DNA of 64,000 nucleotides from Halalkalicoccus sp. CGA53 (GTDB lineage Archaea; Halobacteriota; Halobacteria; Halobacteriales; Halalkalicoccaceae): assembly GCF_036429475.1 (NCBI RefSeq), contig NZ_CP144125.1, positions 1,178,001 to 1,242,000 on the forward strand, in the 5' to 3' direction. The position numbers were made by a program, and so were the translations under genes. How positions within the stretch are numbered: the stretch's first letter is position 1; the number at the start of each line of letters is the position of its first letter. The notes under the pieces were generated by a model. It was not told the DNA's origin. It ran no database searches and was given only the letters and a program-made list of their open reading frames with translations. Shown here one piece after another: positions 8,652 through 18,340 of this stretch.

Positions 8652-9769
8652 ACCTCGAACTCGACGTCACCCATCTCGAGGAAGGCGGTCTCGTAGCCGT
8701 CGTGACGCGAGACCTGGGGCGGGGCGTCGACCGAGACGGTGACCGCGTCGTCCGGCTCAAGCTCCCCGACCTCGCGTCCGTAGTGGTGGCCGAACTCGGG
8801 ATCGATCGCCTCCGAGAGCGCCTCCTCGACGACCGTCTCGTCGTCGCGCTCGACGGCGACCGAGAGCGCCATCAGCGGGATCACGTAGCCGTTGTACGGC
8901 GTCCGGACCGAGACCGCGAGGTACTCGCCGTCGAGGACGGCGTCGAAGCGGGCGTCGCCGCTCTCCGTCTCGCCGAGGTGTTTGCCCGGCATCCCCTCCA
9001 CGTCGGGGAGAAACGACAGCGGGAGGTCGCCGTGGCCGTGATCCCCGTGGTCCCCAGGTTCGCGGTGATCGTCGTGTCCGTGGTCCCCGTGATCACCGTG
9101 ACCGTCGCCTGGCCCGCCCATCGGATCCAGCTCGCCGTGTTCGCCCCGACGCGCCTCCTCGATCAGTTCGAAGTCGAGGCCGTAGACGTCGTCGGCGTCG
9201 AAGGTGAAGGGGATCTCGAGGCTCTCGCCCCCCTCGAAGCGCCCCTCGAACGCCCCGCGGCGCTCGACGGCGAGCGAGCCGAGCCTAATTCGGGCGGTGT
9301 ACTCGCCGTCGTCCGGGAGGGAGGCGTTGTCGCCGTAGTGAAAGCCCATTCGCTGGGAGAGCATCGGCCAGAGGAACCACTCCCCCACTCGCTGCCCTCC
9401 GGCGTCCTCGACGACGAGTTCGGCCTCCGTGGGCAGCACCGTCTCGGTCTCCCGGTCCCAGACGCTCACCATCAGGTGGAGCATGTCCTCCTCCCCGATG
9501 TCGACCATCTCGGCGTCCCTCCCCGTCACGGTCCAGAACCGGTGCGGGAAGGTGTAGCTGAGGGCGACGACGACCTCCTCGCCCTCGGCGACGCCGTAGA
9601 CGCCCATCTCCTCGATCGAGGCGGGGATGTAGACCGCGTCGGGTCGACCCTCGACGATCGGCGGCTCCTGCCAGGCGGACCGTCGCTCGAAGCCGAGCGT
9701 CTCCAGGCAGCCGGCCAGCCCGAGAGCGAACCCGCCCGCACCGGCGGTGAGGAGGTCGCGGCGGCGCAT
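8648..9769 (-). CDS. Tp34/P19-like iron-transport protein with His-rich linker
   Basis: 373 residues, exported. The N-terminus MRRRDLLTAGAGGFALGLAG followed by Cys21 has both a twin-arginine signal and a lipobox. The first half resembles Tp34/P19 periplasmic metal proteins, which bind Fe2+ and Cu2+ through Met and His: note LWPMLSQRMGFHYGDN followed by a DGEY-type strand. A strongly His/Asp/Gly-rich segment (about residues 219-246, nine or so histidines) links it to a second beta-rich domain. It converges on the SCO-TlpA-CcdA operon with a 4-bp overlap. I infer a role in metal capture at the cell surface. The family assignment rests on motif resemblance. Confidence 0.6.
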   Translation of the reverse strand: MRRRDLLTAGAGGFALGLAGCLETLGFERRSAWQEPPIVEGRPDAVYIPASIEEMGVYGVAEGEEVVVALSYTFPHRFWTVTGRDAEMVDIGEEDMLHLMVSVWDRETETVLPTEAELVVEDAGGQRVGEWFLWPMLSQRMGFHYGDNASLPDDGEYTARIRLGSLAVERRGAFEGRFEGGESLEIPFTFDADDVYGLDFELIEEARRGEHGELDPMGGPGDGHGDHGDHGHDDHREPGDHGDHGHGDLPLSFLPDVEGMPGKHLGETESGDARFDAVLDGEYLAVSVRTPYNGYVIPLMALSVAVERDDETVVEEALSEAIDPEFGHHYGREVGELEPDDAVTVSVDAPPQVSRHDGYETAFLEMGDVEFEV

Positions 9770-9900
9770 GCGTGGGGTTGGTGCGGCGCGAGTTTACCGG
9801 TTCTGGTTCGATCCCCGGTTACGATCCGACGAGGTGGGTGTGATGATCCAGGTCCTCGAACGGCGTTCCCGTCCGGCTGCTCACCACTAGTGAACCAGCG

Positions 9901-10146
9901 ATGTACCTCGAGTTCCGTGACGCAAGCGGCGTCTGGGGGACCGTACGACAGGACCGCTCGATCGAGTACGACGGGATTGCGGACGACGAAGTGTACCACC
10001 TCGTCGCGACGGCGTGTGAGACGCGCGTCGATACCCCGTACCCGCCGCCGGAGGTCGACTTCGAGCGGCTGATGCTCGACCTCTACGGGCTGTCGACGAT
10101 CGTCTCCGTCGAGAAGGTAGACCGCGGCCCGAATCCACTGCCGTAA
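9901..10146 (+). CDS. Hypothetical 81-residue protein
   Basis: A short, acidic, soluble reading frame (net negative, no membrane segment) beginning MYLEFRDASGVWG and ending in a Pro-rich tail. Composition agrees with haloarchaeal cytosolic proteins, and codon positions show the GC3 bias of its neighbours, so it is probably real. It is divergent from the metal-protein gene and convergent with the membrane protein that follows. I do not recognise a family and assign no function. Confidence 0.45.
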   Translation: MYLEFRDASGVWGTVRQDRSIEYDGIADDEVYHLVATACETRVDTPYPPPEVDFERLMLDLYGLSTIVSVEKVDRGPNPLP

Positions 10147-10219
10147 GCTCGGTGTCCGGCTTCGGCGTTCTCCGTCCCGGGTGAAGCCGGCGACCGAGGG
10201 GCCGACCGGTCGCGACCCG

Positions 10220-11617
10220 TCACCCGACGAAGGCGGGCTCGACCGACGGCAACGAGAGCAGCCAGAGGGAGACCGTCGTGTACAGGATCATCACGAGCAC
10301 GAACGGGAACTGACTGCGGATCGCCTGGAGCCGGCCCGGGAAGACGGCAAAGGAGGCGGCGTGGGCGGCCCAGACCGCCAGCACGTGGCCCGCGAGGACG
10401 AACGCGACGTCGAGACCGCCCATCCAGCCGGGCAGGCCGAGCTGGATCGGGGGGAGCGGCGGCGAGAGCGGCGTCGCGAGCACCGCTGCGAGCGACGGCG
10501 AGAGCGAGAGGAAGAACGTGAAGTAGTGCGCGAGGTGGTAGCCGGCGGCGATGGCGAGCAGCGGCGGGGCGAACCGGACCGAGAGGTAGCGCGCGGAAAG
10601 GTAGCTGTCGGCGGTCCGTCGTGCCCACTCGGTCGCGAGCCAGTATGCTCCGACGAAGGCGCCGAAGCCACCGAGCAACAGCAGGAGGTAGACGGCTCCG
10701 GGAGGGATGCCGAGGCCAGCGAACCACGAAACGGTCGCGACCCCCGGCGGGGTGGTGACGAACCCGCTGTAGGTGAGCTCCCAGACGAGCGCGAGGACGA
10801 ACGCGACGCCGCCGGTCCCGGTGACGACGTCGGTGTCCCGCAGGCGTGCACCGGGGAGGACGAACCTGAACCCACGATCCGCCCGCTGGATCGGCGCGAC
10901 GGCGCCGAACAGCCGGAAGAGCACCGCGAGCGGGTCGGCGTAGTGAAACCAGTCGTCGGGGCCGAAGACGAGGCCACCGGCGACGGTGTAGAGCGTGTAA
11001 CAGACGACGACGGCCGCGAGCGTCGACGGCTCCTCGATCACGGGGAAGACGATCTCGACCCAGATGAGCGCGAGCAACCCCCCGACCGCGGGCCAGGCCC
11101 CGAGACGCTCCGGATAGGGGACGAAGCCGTTCGGGAGCACGCGGGCGATCCGTCGGAACGGGTCGAGCGCGTCGTAGGGGTTCACGAGGAGGTACGAGAG
11201 CATCACCAGCCCCGCTCGCCCGCCGACGAAGACGACGAGCACGCCGAAGTTCGCGTTGCCGAGCTGTGGCCCGGTGATGGCGAGGGCGACGACGCCGACG
11301 AGCAGCGCGACCCCGAGGGTGCCGGCGGCGAGGTCGAGGGGTCGGGGGACCCGAAGCGGGAGCGACCGGTGCCAGTCGTGGAGCGTGTCGACGAACGCGC
11401 GGTCGGTGACGAGCGTCGCGAGGAGCCCGGAGGCACCGATCACCGCACCGCCGGTCGCGAGGAAGAGCCACGTCGGCACGTCGAGGTCGCCGCCGTCGTC
11501 CTGGAGGCCGGTCGCGACGTTGCTCGCCGCCGCCTGATCGGCCGCGAGGACGACCAGCACGAGGGTCGAGAGGAGCCCGACGGTCACCCCGACCGGGAGG
11601 CGACGCTCCGCCCGCAT
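10220..11617 (-). CDS. Polytopic membrane protein, unknown function
   Basis: 465 residues with roughly 11-12 hydrophobic segments distributed along the chain. Short charged loops include FGPDDWFHYADPLAVLFRLF and a His-containing HYFTFF helix. There is no recognisable transporter signature and no ATP-binding motif. Its ATG follows directly after the stop of the winged-helix regulator gene upstream (TGA/ATG adjacent, no gap), so the two form an operon and the regulator probably controls or senses through this protein. I do not recognise the family. Similar regulator/membrane-protein pairs are common in haloarchaea. Confidence 0.6.
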   Translation of the reverse strand: MRAERRLPVGVTVGLLSTLVLVVLAADQAAASNVATGLQDDGGDLDVPTWLFLATGGAVIGASGLLATLVTDRAFVDTLHDWHRSLPLRVPRPLDLAAGTLGVALLVGVVALAITGPQLGNANFGVLVVFVGGRAGLVMLSYLLVNPYDALDPFRRIARVLPNGFVPYPERLGAWPAVGGLLALIWVEIVFPVIEEPSTLAAVVVCYTLYTVAGGLVFGPDDWFHYADPLAVLFRLFGAVAPIQRADRGFRFVLPGARLRDTDVVTGTGGVAFVLALVWELTYSGFVTTPPGVATVSWFAGLGIPPGAVYLLLLLGGFGAFVGAYWLATEWARRTADSYLSARYLSVRFAPPLLAIAAGYHLAHYFTFFLSLSPSLAAVLATPLSPPLPPIQLGLPGWMGGLDVAFVLAGHVLAVWAAHAASFAVFPGRLQAIRSQFPFVLVMILYTTVSLWLLSLPSVEPAFVG

Positions 11618-12148
11618 TCAGTCCCGAGCGCCTCCGCTCTCCTCGAGCAGTGCGTCGACCAGCCGTATGAAGCGGTCGACCAGCCTGTCGGGGAAGCTCG
11701 GCGAGGTCCGTCTGAGCAGGCGTGCGGTCCGCTCGGGGTGGGTGAGGCGGAGTAGCACTTGGCCTCGTTCGTCGGTTCGTTTCTCGACGAGGTCCTGCTC
11801 GGCGAGGTGGTCGAGGTGCCACTCGAGCGTGCTCCGCGCGACGCCGAGGGCGTCCGCGACGCGCTCGGGGCGAGCTGACTCACGTTCGAGCAGGACGAAC
11901 ATCGCCTCGCGGGCGGTCTCGCGCCGGAAGAGCGCGAGCGCGCCGCGCTCCCAAGCGTCGTACTCCGGCGAGTAGTAGTGGCTCCGGCCGTAGAGCCGCT
12001 CGACGGTCACCTCGTCCTCTCGGAGCAGCCGACGGAGGTGGTACTGGAGCTGCCCCGGGGCGAAGCCCGTCTCGCGGACGAGCGCGTTGAAGTGGATCCC
12101 CGGTCGCTCCCCGACGTGCGCGCGGATCCGCTCTCGTGTGTCGGTCAT
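11618..12148 (-). CDS. Winged-helix transcriptional regulator (tandem HTH)
   Basis: 176 residues from the ATG at 12148, which begins MTDTRERIRAHVGERPGIHF. An earlier ATG at 12250 would add a Trp/Arg-rich stretch lying over the promoter. Two winged-helix units are visible: the first over residues 1-55 (LQYHLRRLLREDEVTVERL wing) and the second over about 80-140 (STLEWHLDHLAEQDLVEK). This tandem-wHTH architecture is typical of haloarchaeal regulators. It is co-transcribed with the membrane protein downstream and divergent from a small membrane protein gene, a setting that suits local autoregulation. Confidence 0.8.
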   Translation of the reverse strand: MTDTRERIRAHVGERPGIHFNALVRETGFAPGQLQYHLRRLLREDEVTVERLYGRSHYYSPEYDAWERGALALFRRETAREAMFVLLERESARPERVADALGVARSTLEWHLDHLAEQDLVEKRTDERGQVLLRLTHPERTARLLRRTSPSFPDRLVDRFIRLVDALLEESGGARD

Positions 12149-12248
12149 GGGCGGTCGCGTTGGCCGACGTACGCGGTCTGTGGTACAAGAGGAACCCGAC
12201 TTCGTCCCGATGAGAAAGAGATAGGCATCGACCCAACGAACCCCGTCC

Positions 12249-12578
12249 ATGACCGCGGCGCTCGTCTCCGGTCCGCCGGCGACGCTCCACTCGCCGGCCC
12301 TGCTCTCGGTGCTCGGGCTGGCGGCGCTCGGGACGACCGCGGTTTTCGTCCTCGGCCTCGTCGCGTACCGGCGCCGCCCGACCCGACCCTACCTGCTCGT
12401 CACCCTCGCCCTGGGCATGCTCGTCGCCCGGACGGTCGTCGGTCTCGCGACCGTCTTCGGCTACGTCTCGATGCCCGCCCACCACGTCGTCGAACACGGC
12501 CTCGACTTCCTGATCGCCGTCTCCGTCCTGTGCGCGGTCTACACCGCCGGGAGCGCGGAGACGTCGCCGTCCGAGTGA
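12249..12578 (+). CDS. Small membrane protein, DUF7521-like
   Basis: 109 residues with three hydrophobic segments (about 18-40, 50-72 and 84-102). A basic turn, YRRRPTRPY, sits between the first two. This layout resembles the small haloarchaeal membrane proteins often found beside winged-helix regulators; my memory is of a family labelled DUF7521, which I cannot confirm here. It is divergent from the tandem-wHTH gene, with a 100-bp shared promoter region. The stop codon forms the left edge of a family 1 repeat element. Function unknown; membrane-stress sensing is a guess from the pairing. Confidence 0.55.
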   Translation: MTAALVSGPPATLHSPALLSVLGLAALGTTAVFVLGLVAYRRRPTRPYLLVTLALGMLVARTVVGLATVFGYVSMPAHHVVEHGLDFLIAVSVLCAVYTAGSAETSPSE

Positions 12579-12657
12579 TACCGTCGGCTGTATCTCTGCG
12601 AAGGGTCTCGGTACCACGGGAGTTCGATACCCGTGAACGACGTACCGCCGGCAGTAT
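12578..12657. repeat. Family 1 stop-codon-abutting repeat, copy A
   Basis: An 80-bp element whose first base is the A of the preceding gene's TGA stop. Its ends are inverted repeats: ATACCGTCGGCTGTATC at 12578-12594 against the complement of 12641-12657, 12 of 17 matching by eye. An inner hairpin pairs CACGGG with CCCGTG around a 9-base loop. Copies B and C share length, ends and position relative to a stop codon. Confidence 0.6.
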
Positions 12658-12732
12658 GGAACCCCCGACCGCCCCTATCCTTTACGATCGTTCGTCAGTG
12701 ACACTAGGAACATAATATGACATAAACACACC

Positions 12733-12739
12733 CTTATAC
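12733..12739 (+). promoter_or_regulatory. TATA-like box of gltB
   Basis: CTTATAC, within a CCCTTATACC context, lies about 46 bp before the gltB ATG. Transcription would start near 12760 and leave a leader of about 20 nt. AT-rich sequence at 12712-12730 lies just upstream and could hold regulatory sites. Confidence 0.45.
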
Positions 12740-12781
12740 CTTGAGGGGCAGCCTGAAATAGACGCCCGTCCAGTTACCGTC

Positions 12782-15700
12782 ATGGCTAGGCATTCTCTAG
12801 GGAGACCCACCGCTCGCCGGGCGGGGCTGGCAGACCCCGACGACGAGCGGTCGAACTGCGGCGTCGGCGTGGTGATGGATCTCGACGGCGAGACCACCCA
12901 CGAGACCGTCGCCGACGGGCTCGAACTCCTCGTGAACCTCGAACACCGCGGGACGACCGGTGCCGAGGAGAACACCGGCGACGGCGCGGGCATCTCGCTC
13001 CAGCGCCCGGACCGCTTCTTCGAGGCGGTCCTCGACTCCGCTCTCCCCGAAACGTACGCCGTCGGATCGCTCTTTTTCCCCCGCGACGAGGACACGCACG
13101 ACCCGCTCGAAGAGCTGATCGAGGAGACGCTCTCCGAACACGGACTCTCGGTCGTCGCATGGCGCGACGTCCCCACCGACAACTCGACGATCGGCGAGAC
13201 GGCGCTCGCCTCCGAACCGTACCCGGTCCAGTGTTTCGTCGAACCCGATACGGAGAGCGAAGGGGTCGATACGTTCGACCGCGCGCTCTACGTCGGGCGC
13301 AGGGCGGTCGAGGAGCGGGTCTCAGAGGCGGTCGGGGCGGGACGCGAGGACTGGGAGCGCTTTTACGTCTGTTCGCTCGACCGGCAGATCGTCGTCTACA
13401 AGGGCCTGCTCAAGGGCGAACAGCTCCCCGTCTACTACCCCGACCTGACCGACGAACGCGTCGAGTCGACGTTCGTGATGGTCCACGAGCGCTTCTCGAC
13501 GAACACGCTCGGCGCGTGGCACCTCGCACACCCCTACAGGAAGATCGTCCACAACGGCGAGATCAACACGATCCAGGGCAACGTCAACTGGATGCGCGCC
13601 CGGGAGAACGACCTGGACCACCCGGAGCTGGACGCCGGAGCGATCACGCCGGTGATCGGCGACCCGACCCAGAGCGACACCGCCTGCGTGGACAACGCGC
13701 TCGAACTCCTGTTGCAGGGCGGACGCGACCTCCCGCACGCGCTGCGGATGCTCATTCCGGAGGCGTGGCGCGACCCGGAGAACGGCGTGAGCCCCGAGCG
13801 CCAGTCCTGGTACGACTTCCACGCCTCGCTCGTCGAGCCGTGGGACGGCCCCGCGCTCGTCTGTGCGACCGACGGGGAGCGCGTCGGCGCGGTGCTCGAC
13901 AGGAACGGCTTCCGTCCCTGCCGGTACGACGTCACCACCGACAACACGCTGATCATGGCGAGCGAGGTCGGCGCGCTCGAACGTCACCCCGCCGAAATCA
14001 GAGAGCGCGGTCGGCTCCAGCCCGGACAGCTCTTCCTCGCCGATCCCGGCGAAGGACGGGTCGTCCCCGACGACGAGGTGTTCGCCGAGCTCACCGACGA
14101 TCGGTACGCCGAGTGGGTCGACGCCGAGCAGGTACGGCTCGCGAACGCCGCGGAGGCCGACCTCACGCTCGCCCCGCTCTCGGAGGACCTGCGCTCGTTA
14201 CAGGCGGCGTTCGGCTACACGCACGACGAGCTCGACAACCTCGTCGAACCGATGGCGAGGAAGGGGAAGGATCCGATCGGCTCGATGGGCGACGACACGC
14301 CGCTGTCGGTGCTTTCGGACTACAACCGCCCGCTGTTCTCCTACTTCAAACAGCTGTTCGCGCAGGTGACGAACCCGCCGCTCGACTACATCCGGGAGAA
14401 GCTAGTCACGAGCCTGGAGACCCGCCTCGGCAACCAGCGCAACCTGCTCGCCGAGTCGCCCGAACACGCCCGCCAGCTCGTCTGTCCCTCGCCGATCCTC
14501 TCGGACGCCCAGACCGCGGCGATCAAGGGCCTCGATCGAGAGGGGCTCTCGGCCCGGGTCCTGGACACGACCTACGGCGACGACGAGGACCTGCAGACCG
14601 CCGTCGAACGGCTGCGAGCGGAGGCGAGCGAGGCGATCGAGTCCGGGACCGAGATCGTCGTCCTCTCGGATCGGGAGACGAGCGCCGACCGCGTGGCGAT
14701 TCCGAGCCTGCTCGCGACGGGGGCGGTGCACCACCACCTCGTCCGTTCGGGGCTCAGGAACCGCGCCGGCCTCGTCGTCGAGTCCGGGGATCCCCGGACC
14801 GTCCACCAGGTCGCGACGCTGATCGGCTACGGCGCGGGCGCGGTCAACCCGTATCTCGCCTACCGGTCGATCGCTGATCTGGTCGCAGGCCCCGACGGCG
14901 CGAACGAGGCAGAGACCATCGAGTCATACGTCGGCGCGCTGGAGGACGGTCTGCTGAAGGTGATGTCGAAGATGGGCATCTCCACGGTCGCGAGCTACCA
15001 GGGCGCACAGATCTTCGAGGCAGTCGGACTCGATTCGAAGTTCGTCGCCGAGTACTTCGAGGGGACCGAGGCGCGAACGGAGGGGATCGGGATCGCGGAG
15101 ATCGAGGAGGACCTGCTGACCCGGCACGCCGTCGGCTTCGGCGAGGACCCCGAGATGGACCGCTACGGCGAGTTCGAGTTCCGTTCGGGGGGGATCCACC
15201 ACCAGTGGAACCCGAAGACGGTCGGCGCGCTCCAGCAGGCCGCCCGCTCCGGGGACTACGACCGGTACAAGGAGTTCGCCGAGCTGGTGAACGACCAGAG
15301 CGAGACGCTCCAGACGCTGCGCGGGCTGCTCGAGTTCGACTCCGAGGGCAGGGAGTCGATCCCGATCGAGGCGGTCGAGCCGGCCGAGGAGATCGCGACA
15401 CGCTTCTCGACGGCGGCGATGAGCCTCGGATCGCTGAGCCCGGAGGCCCACGAGAACAACTCGATCGCGATGAACCGGATCGGGGGGAAGTCGAACTCCG
15501 GCGAGGGTGGCGAGCCACCCGAGCGCTTCGGCACCGAGCGCGAGTGCAACGTGAAGCAGGTCGCCTCGGGTCGCTTCGGTGTGACGAGTCACTACCTCGC
15601 GTCGGCCGACGAGCTCCAGATCAAGATGGCCCAGGGCTCGAAACCCGGTGAGGGCGGCCAGCTCCCCGGCCACAAGGTGAACGAGATGATCGCTTCTGTC

Positions 15701-17323
15701 AGGTATTCGACCCCCGGCGTCGAACTCATCTCGCCGCCGCCGCTGCACGATATCTACTCGATCGAGGACCTCAAAGAACTGATCCACGACCTGAAGGCCG
15801 CGAACCCCGAGGCGGCGATCAACGTCAAACTCGTGAGCGAGGCCGGCATCGGCACGATCGCCGCGGGGGTCGCGAAGGCGAACGCCGACACGGTCCACAT
15901 CTCCGGCGACTCGGGGGGAACCGGCGCGAGCCCACGGACCTCGATCAAGCACGCGGGCCTCCCGTGGGAGCTCGGCCTCGCCGAGGCGAACCAGATGCTC
16001 CATCGGACGGGCCTGCGCTCGCGGATCCGAGTGAGCACCGACGGCGGGCTCAAGACCGGCCGCGACGTCGCGGTCGCCGCGCTCCTCGGCGCCGAGGAGT
16101 ACATCTTCGGGACGGCCTCGCTGGTCACCTCCGGCTGCGTGATGGCACGGCAGTGTCACAACAACACCTGTCCGGTCGGCGTCGCGACCCAGCGCGAGGA
16201 GCTGCGCGAACGTTTTCCCGGCGAGCCCGACCACGTCATCAACTACATGCTGTTCATCGCCGAGGAGCTGCGCGAGATCATGGCAGAGCTCGGGTTCAGC
16301 AGTGTCGAAGAGATGGTCGGCCACGTCGAGTGTCTCCGCCAGCGCGAGGACGTCACCCACCCGAAGGCGCGCAAGGTCGACCTCTCGACGGTGCTCTACG
16401 ATCCGCGGAACGGAGACGACTCGACGAAGACGCGCGAACAGACCCACGAGATCGACCGACAGCTGGACTGGGAGCTGCTCGACGTCGTGAGAGAGACGAT
16501 CGACGGGGGCGAGCCGGTCTCGGTCGAGACGGAGATCAGCAACACGGACCGCGCGGTCGGCGCGCTCCTCTCGAACCGCGTCTCGCGCGCTCACGAGAGC
16601 GACGGGCTCCCCGAGGACTCGATCGACGTCTCGCTGTCTGGCACCGCCGGCCAGAGCTTCGGGGCGTTTCTCGCCCCCGGCGTCTCGATGCACCTCACCG
16701 GCGTCGCGAACGACTACGTCGGCAAGGGGCTCTCGGGGGGGAAGATCGTCGTCGAGACGCCCGAAGACGCCGCCTACGAGGCCGCCGAGAACGTCCTCGT
16801 GGGGAACGTCGCGCTCTACGGCGCGACCGGGGGCGAACTCTACGTCAACGGTCAGGCCGGCGAGCGCTTCGGCGTCCGGAACTCGGGGGTGAAGGCGGTC
16901 GTCGAGGGCGTCGGCGACCACGGCTGTGAGTACATGACCGGCGGCGTCGTCGCCGTCCTCGGCGGAACCGGGAAGAACTTCGCCGCGGGCATGAGCGGGG
17001 GCGTCGCCTACGTCCACGACCCCGACGGCGACCTGCGAGAGCGGATCAACGACGGGATGGTGAGCCTCACCGACCTCGGCGAGCGCGACGAGCGGATGCT
17101 CCGACGGCTGGTCGAGAACCACGCGAGCTACACCGGGAGCGAACGGGCGGCCGAGTGCCTGGCGAACTGGGAGGAGCACGTCGAGGAGTTCGTCACCGTG
17201 ATGCCCGACCCATACGACCGGGCGCTCGCCGACGGCGCGGCGGACGTCCGGGACACCCCGCCCGCAGCCGCGGCCGCGACCGGCGAGACCGACGCGAACG
17301 CCGTCGTGTCGAGCGACGACTGA
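12782..17323 (+). CDS. gltB: Glutamate synthase, large subunit
   Basis: 1513 residues, the usual length for the large subunit, which makes two glutamates from glutamine and 2-oxoglutarate. Cys26 in SNCGVGVV is the nucleophile of the class II glutaminase domain; maturation would remove the preceding 25 residues. Domains in order are glutaminase (about 26-400), central domain (about 430-720), FMN-binding synthase domain (about 810-1190) and the C-terminal GXGXG beta-helix (about 1240-1450). The 3Fe-4S cluster cysteines appear in CVMARQCHNNTCPVGVA (C-x5-C-x4-C). No small subunit gene is adjacent, so the enzyme may be ferredoxin-dependent or use a distant partner. Monocistronic, with its own TATA box. 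Confidence 0.96.
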   Translation: MARHSLGRPTARRAGLADPDDERSNCGVGVVMDLDGETTHETVADGLELLVNLEHRGTTGAEENTGDGAGISLQRPDRFFEAVLDSALPETYAVGSLFFPRDEDTHDPLEELIEETLSEHGLSVVAWRDVPTDNSTIGETALASEPYPVQCFVEPDTESEGVDTFDRALYVGRRAVEERVSEAVGAGREDWERFYVCSLDRQIVVYKGLLKGEQLPVYYPDLTDERVESTFVMVHERFSTNTLGAWHLAHPYRKIVHNGEINTIQGNVNWMRARENDLDHPELDAGAITPVIGDPTQSDTACVDNALELLLQGGRDLPHALRMLIPEAWRDPENGVSPERQSWYDFHASLVEPWDGPALVCATDGERVGAVLDRNGFRPCRYDVTTDNTLIMASEVGALERHPAEIRERGRLQPGQLFLADPGEGRVVPDDEVFAELTDDRYAEWVDAEQVRLANAAEADLTLAPLSEDLRSLQAAFGYTHDELDNLVEPMARKGKDPIGSMGDDTPLSVLSDYNRPLFSYFKQLFAQVTNPPLDYIREKLVTSLETRLGNQRNLLAESPEHARQLVCPSPILSDAQTAAIKGLDREGLSARVLDTTYGDDEDLQTAVERLRAEASEAIESGTEIVVLSDRETSADRVAIPSLLATGAVHHHLVRSGLRNRAGLVVESGDPRTVHQVATLIGYGAGAVNPYLAYRSIADLVAGPDGANEAETIESYVGALEDGLLKVMSKMGISTVASYQGAQIFEAVGLDSKFVAEYFEGTEARTEGIGIAEIEEDLLTRHAVGFGEDPEMDRYGEFEFRSGGIHHQWNPKTVGALQQAARSGDYDRYKEFAELVNDQSETLQTLRGLLEFDSEGRESIPIEAVEPAEEIATRFSTAAMSLGSLSPEAHENNSIAMNRIGGKSNSGEGGEPPERFGTERECNVKQVASGRFGVTSHYLASADELQIKMAQGSKPGEGGQLPGHKVNEMIASVRYSTPGVELISPPPLHDIYSIEDLKELIHDLKAANPEAAINVKLVSEAGIGTIAAGVAKANADTVHISGDSGGTGASPRTSIKHAGLPWELGLAEANQMLHRTGLRSRIRVSTDGGLKTGRDVAVAALLGAEEYIFGTASLVTSGCVMARQCHNNTCPVGVATQREELRERFPGEPDHVINYMLFIAEELREIMAELGFSSVEEMVGHVECLRQREDVTHPKARKVDLSTVLYDPRNGDDSTKTREQTHEIDRQLDWELLDVVRETIDGGEPVSVETEISNTDRAVGALLSNRVSRAHESDGLPEDSIDVSLSGTAGQSFGAFLAPGVSMHLTGVANDYVGKGLSGGKIVVETPEDAAYEAAENVLVGNVALYGATGGELYVNGQAGERFGVRNSGVKAVVEGVGDHGCEYMTGGVVAVLGGTGKNFAAGMSGGVAYVHDPDGDLRERINDGMVSLTDLGERDERMLRRLVENHASYTGSERAAECLANWEEHVEEFVTVMPDPYDRALADGAADVRDTPPAAAAATGETDANAVVSSDD

Positions 17324-17404
17324 TACGGGCTACTGTACCTGCGTACCGCCCAGATCGGTACCCAACTCCCGGTCCGAGCGGTACGGACGGACGGCAGTTC
17401 GTAT
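17323..17404. repeat. Family 1 stop-codon-abutting repeat, copy B
   Basis: 82 bp starting at the last base of the gltB TGA. The left arm (17323-17348) and the complement of the right arm (17379-17404) match at 18 of 26 positions by eye, including ATACG at the tips and CGTACCG at the inner end. It shares ends, size and placement with copies A and C. Confidence 0.6.
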
Positions 17405-17539
17405 GAGGACGATCGGCGTTCCCCCTCGTACACCTCCGTCGAGCGTCGAACCGGCGAACGGAGGCTCCGAGATTCGTTCCGTACCCCTCGGGAATCCGCC
17501 ACGGAGAGCTATGGTCGAGTGGGACGTACCGTCCCTGCT

Positions 17540-18340
17540 ATGCCGTACGTCAGGTGCAACGGGGCCGACCTCTACTACGAGGAGCGGGGATCGGGACGGC
17601 CGATCGTCTTCCTCCACGGGGTGATGGCGGGACTCAGGCTCTTCGATCGACAGGTGTCCGACTTCTCGGTGGAGTACCGCGTGGTGGCGCTCGACTTCCG
17701 GGGTCACGGCCGATCGGAGAAGACGGAACTCGGTCACACGATCGCGCAGTACGCCCGCGACCTCGCCGCGTTCCTCGATCGTCTTGACCTCGACGACGCC
17801 GTCGTCGTCGGCTGGTCGATGGGGGCGCTCGTCTCCTGGGAGTACGTCGATCGGTTCGGGACGGACCGGATCCGGGCGCTGGTCGACGTGGACATGGAGG
17901 CCTCTCGGTTCCAGTGGGCGGACTACGATCACGGGATTACCGATCTGGACGGGATCAGGGAGACGCTCGCGCTCGCCCAGCGAGACCGGTGGAGCCTCGC
18001 CGAGCGCGTCACGGAGCAGGTGTTCGAGGAACCGCCCGGCGCCGAGGTGGAACGCTCGGTGTTCGACGAGATCTCGCGGACACCGGCACCGGTGAAGAGT
18101 GCGATCCTCTTCGACGCGCTCACGGTCGACTACCGGGACGTCCTCCCCGGGATAGACGTCCCGATGCTCGTCTGTGCCGGCGCGGACGAGAAACGGGGGA
18201 CCGTCGCGGCCGCGAGACACGTCGCGGACCTCGTCCCGGACGCGACGTTCGAACTGTTCGAGGAGAGCGGCCACTGTCCGTTCCTCGAAGAGCCGGAGCG
18301 GTTCGACCGGGTCCTGCGTCGGTTCGTCGACGCGCTGTGA
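17540..18340 (+). CDS. Alpha/beta hydrolase
   Basis: 266 residues from the ATG at 17540, which directly precedes the first strand (MPYVRCNGADLYYEERG). The oxyanion motif is FLHGVMAG. The nucleophile elbow is VVGWSMGAL with Ser93. His245 in ESGHCPFLEEP is the catalytic base, and the acid is probably the Asp in VCAGADEKRG. This is the common esterase, lactonase or C-C hydrolase fold, and the substrate cannot be told. It lies 136 bp beyond the family 1 repeat that follows gltB and appears to be transcribed alone. Confidence 0.85.
   Translation: MPYVRCNGADLYYEERGSGRPIVFLHGVMAGLRLFDRQVSDFSVEYRVVALDFRGHGRSEKTELGHTIAQYARDLAAFLDRLDLDDAVVVGWSMGALVSWEYVDRFGTDRIRALVDVDMEASRFQWADYDHGITDLDGIRETLALAQRDRWSLAERVTEQVFEEPPGAEVERSVFDEISRTPAPVKSAILFDALTVDYRDVLPGIDVPMLVCAGADEKRGTVAAARHVADLVPDATFELFEESGHCPFLEEPERFDRVLRRFVDAL

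Noticed and set aside
9067-9120. Short repeated units in the His-rich part of the P19-like gene considered as a CRISPR-like or tandem repeat array.
   Set aside because: The repeats are codons for His/Asp/Gly within an intact frame and have no spacer structure.
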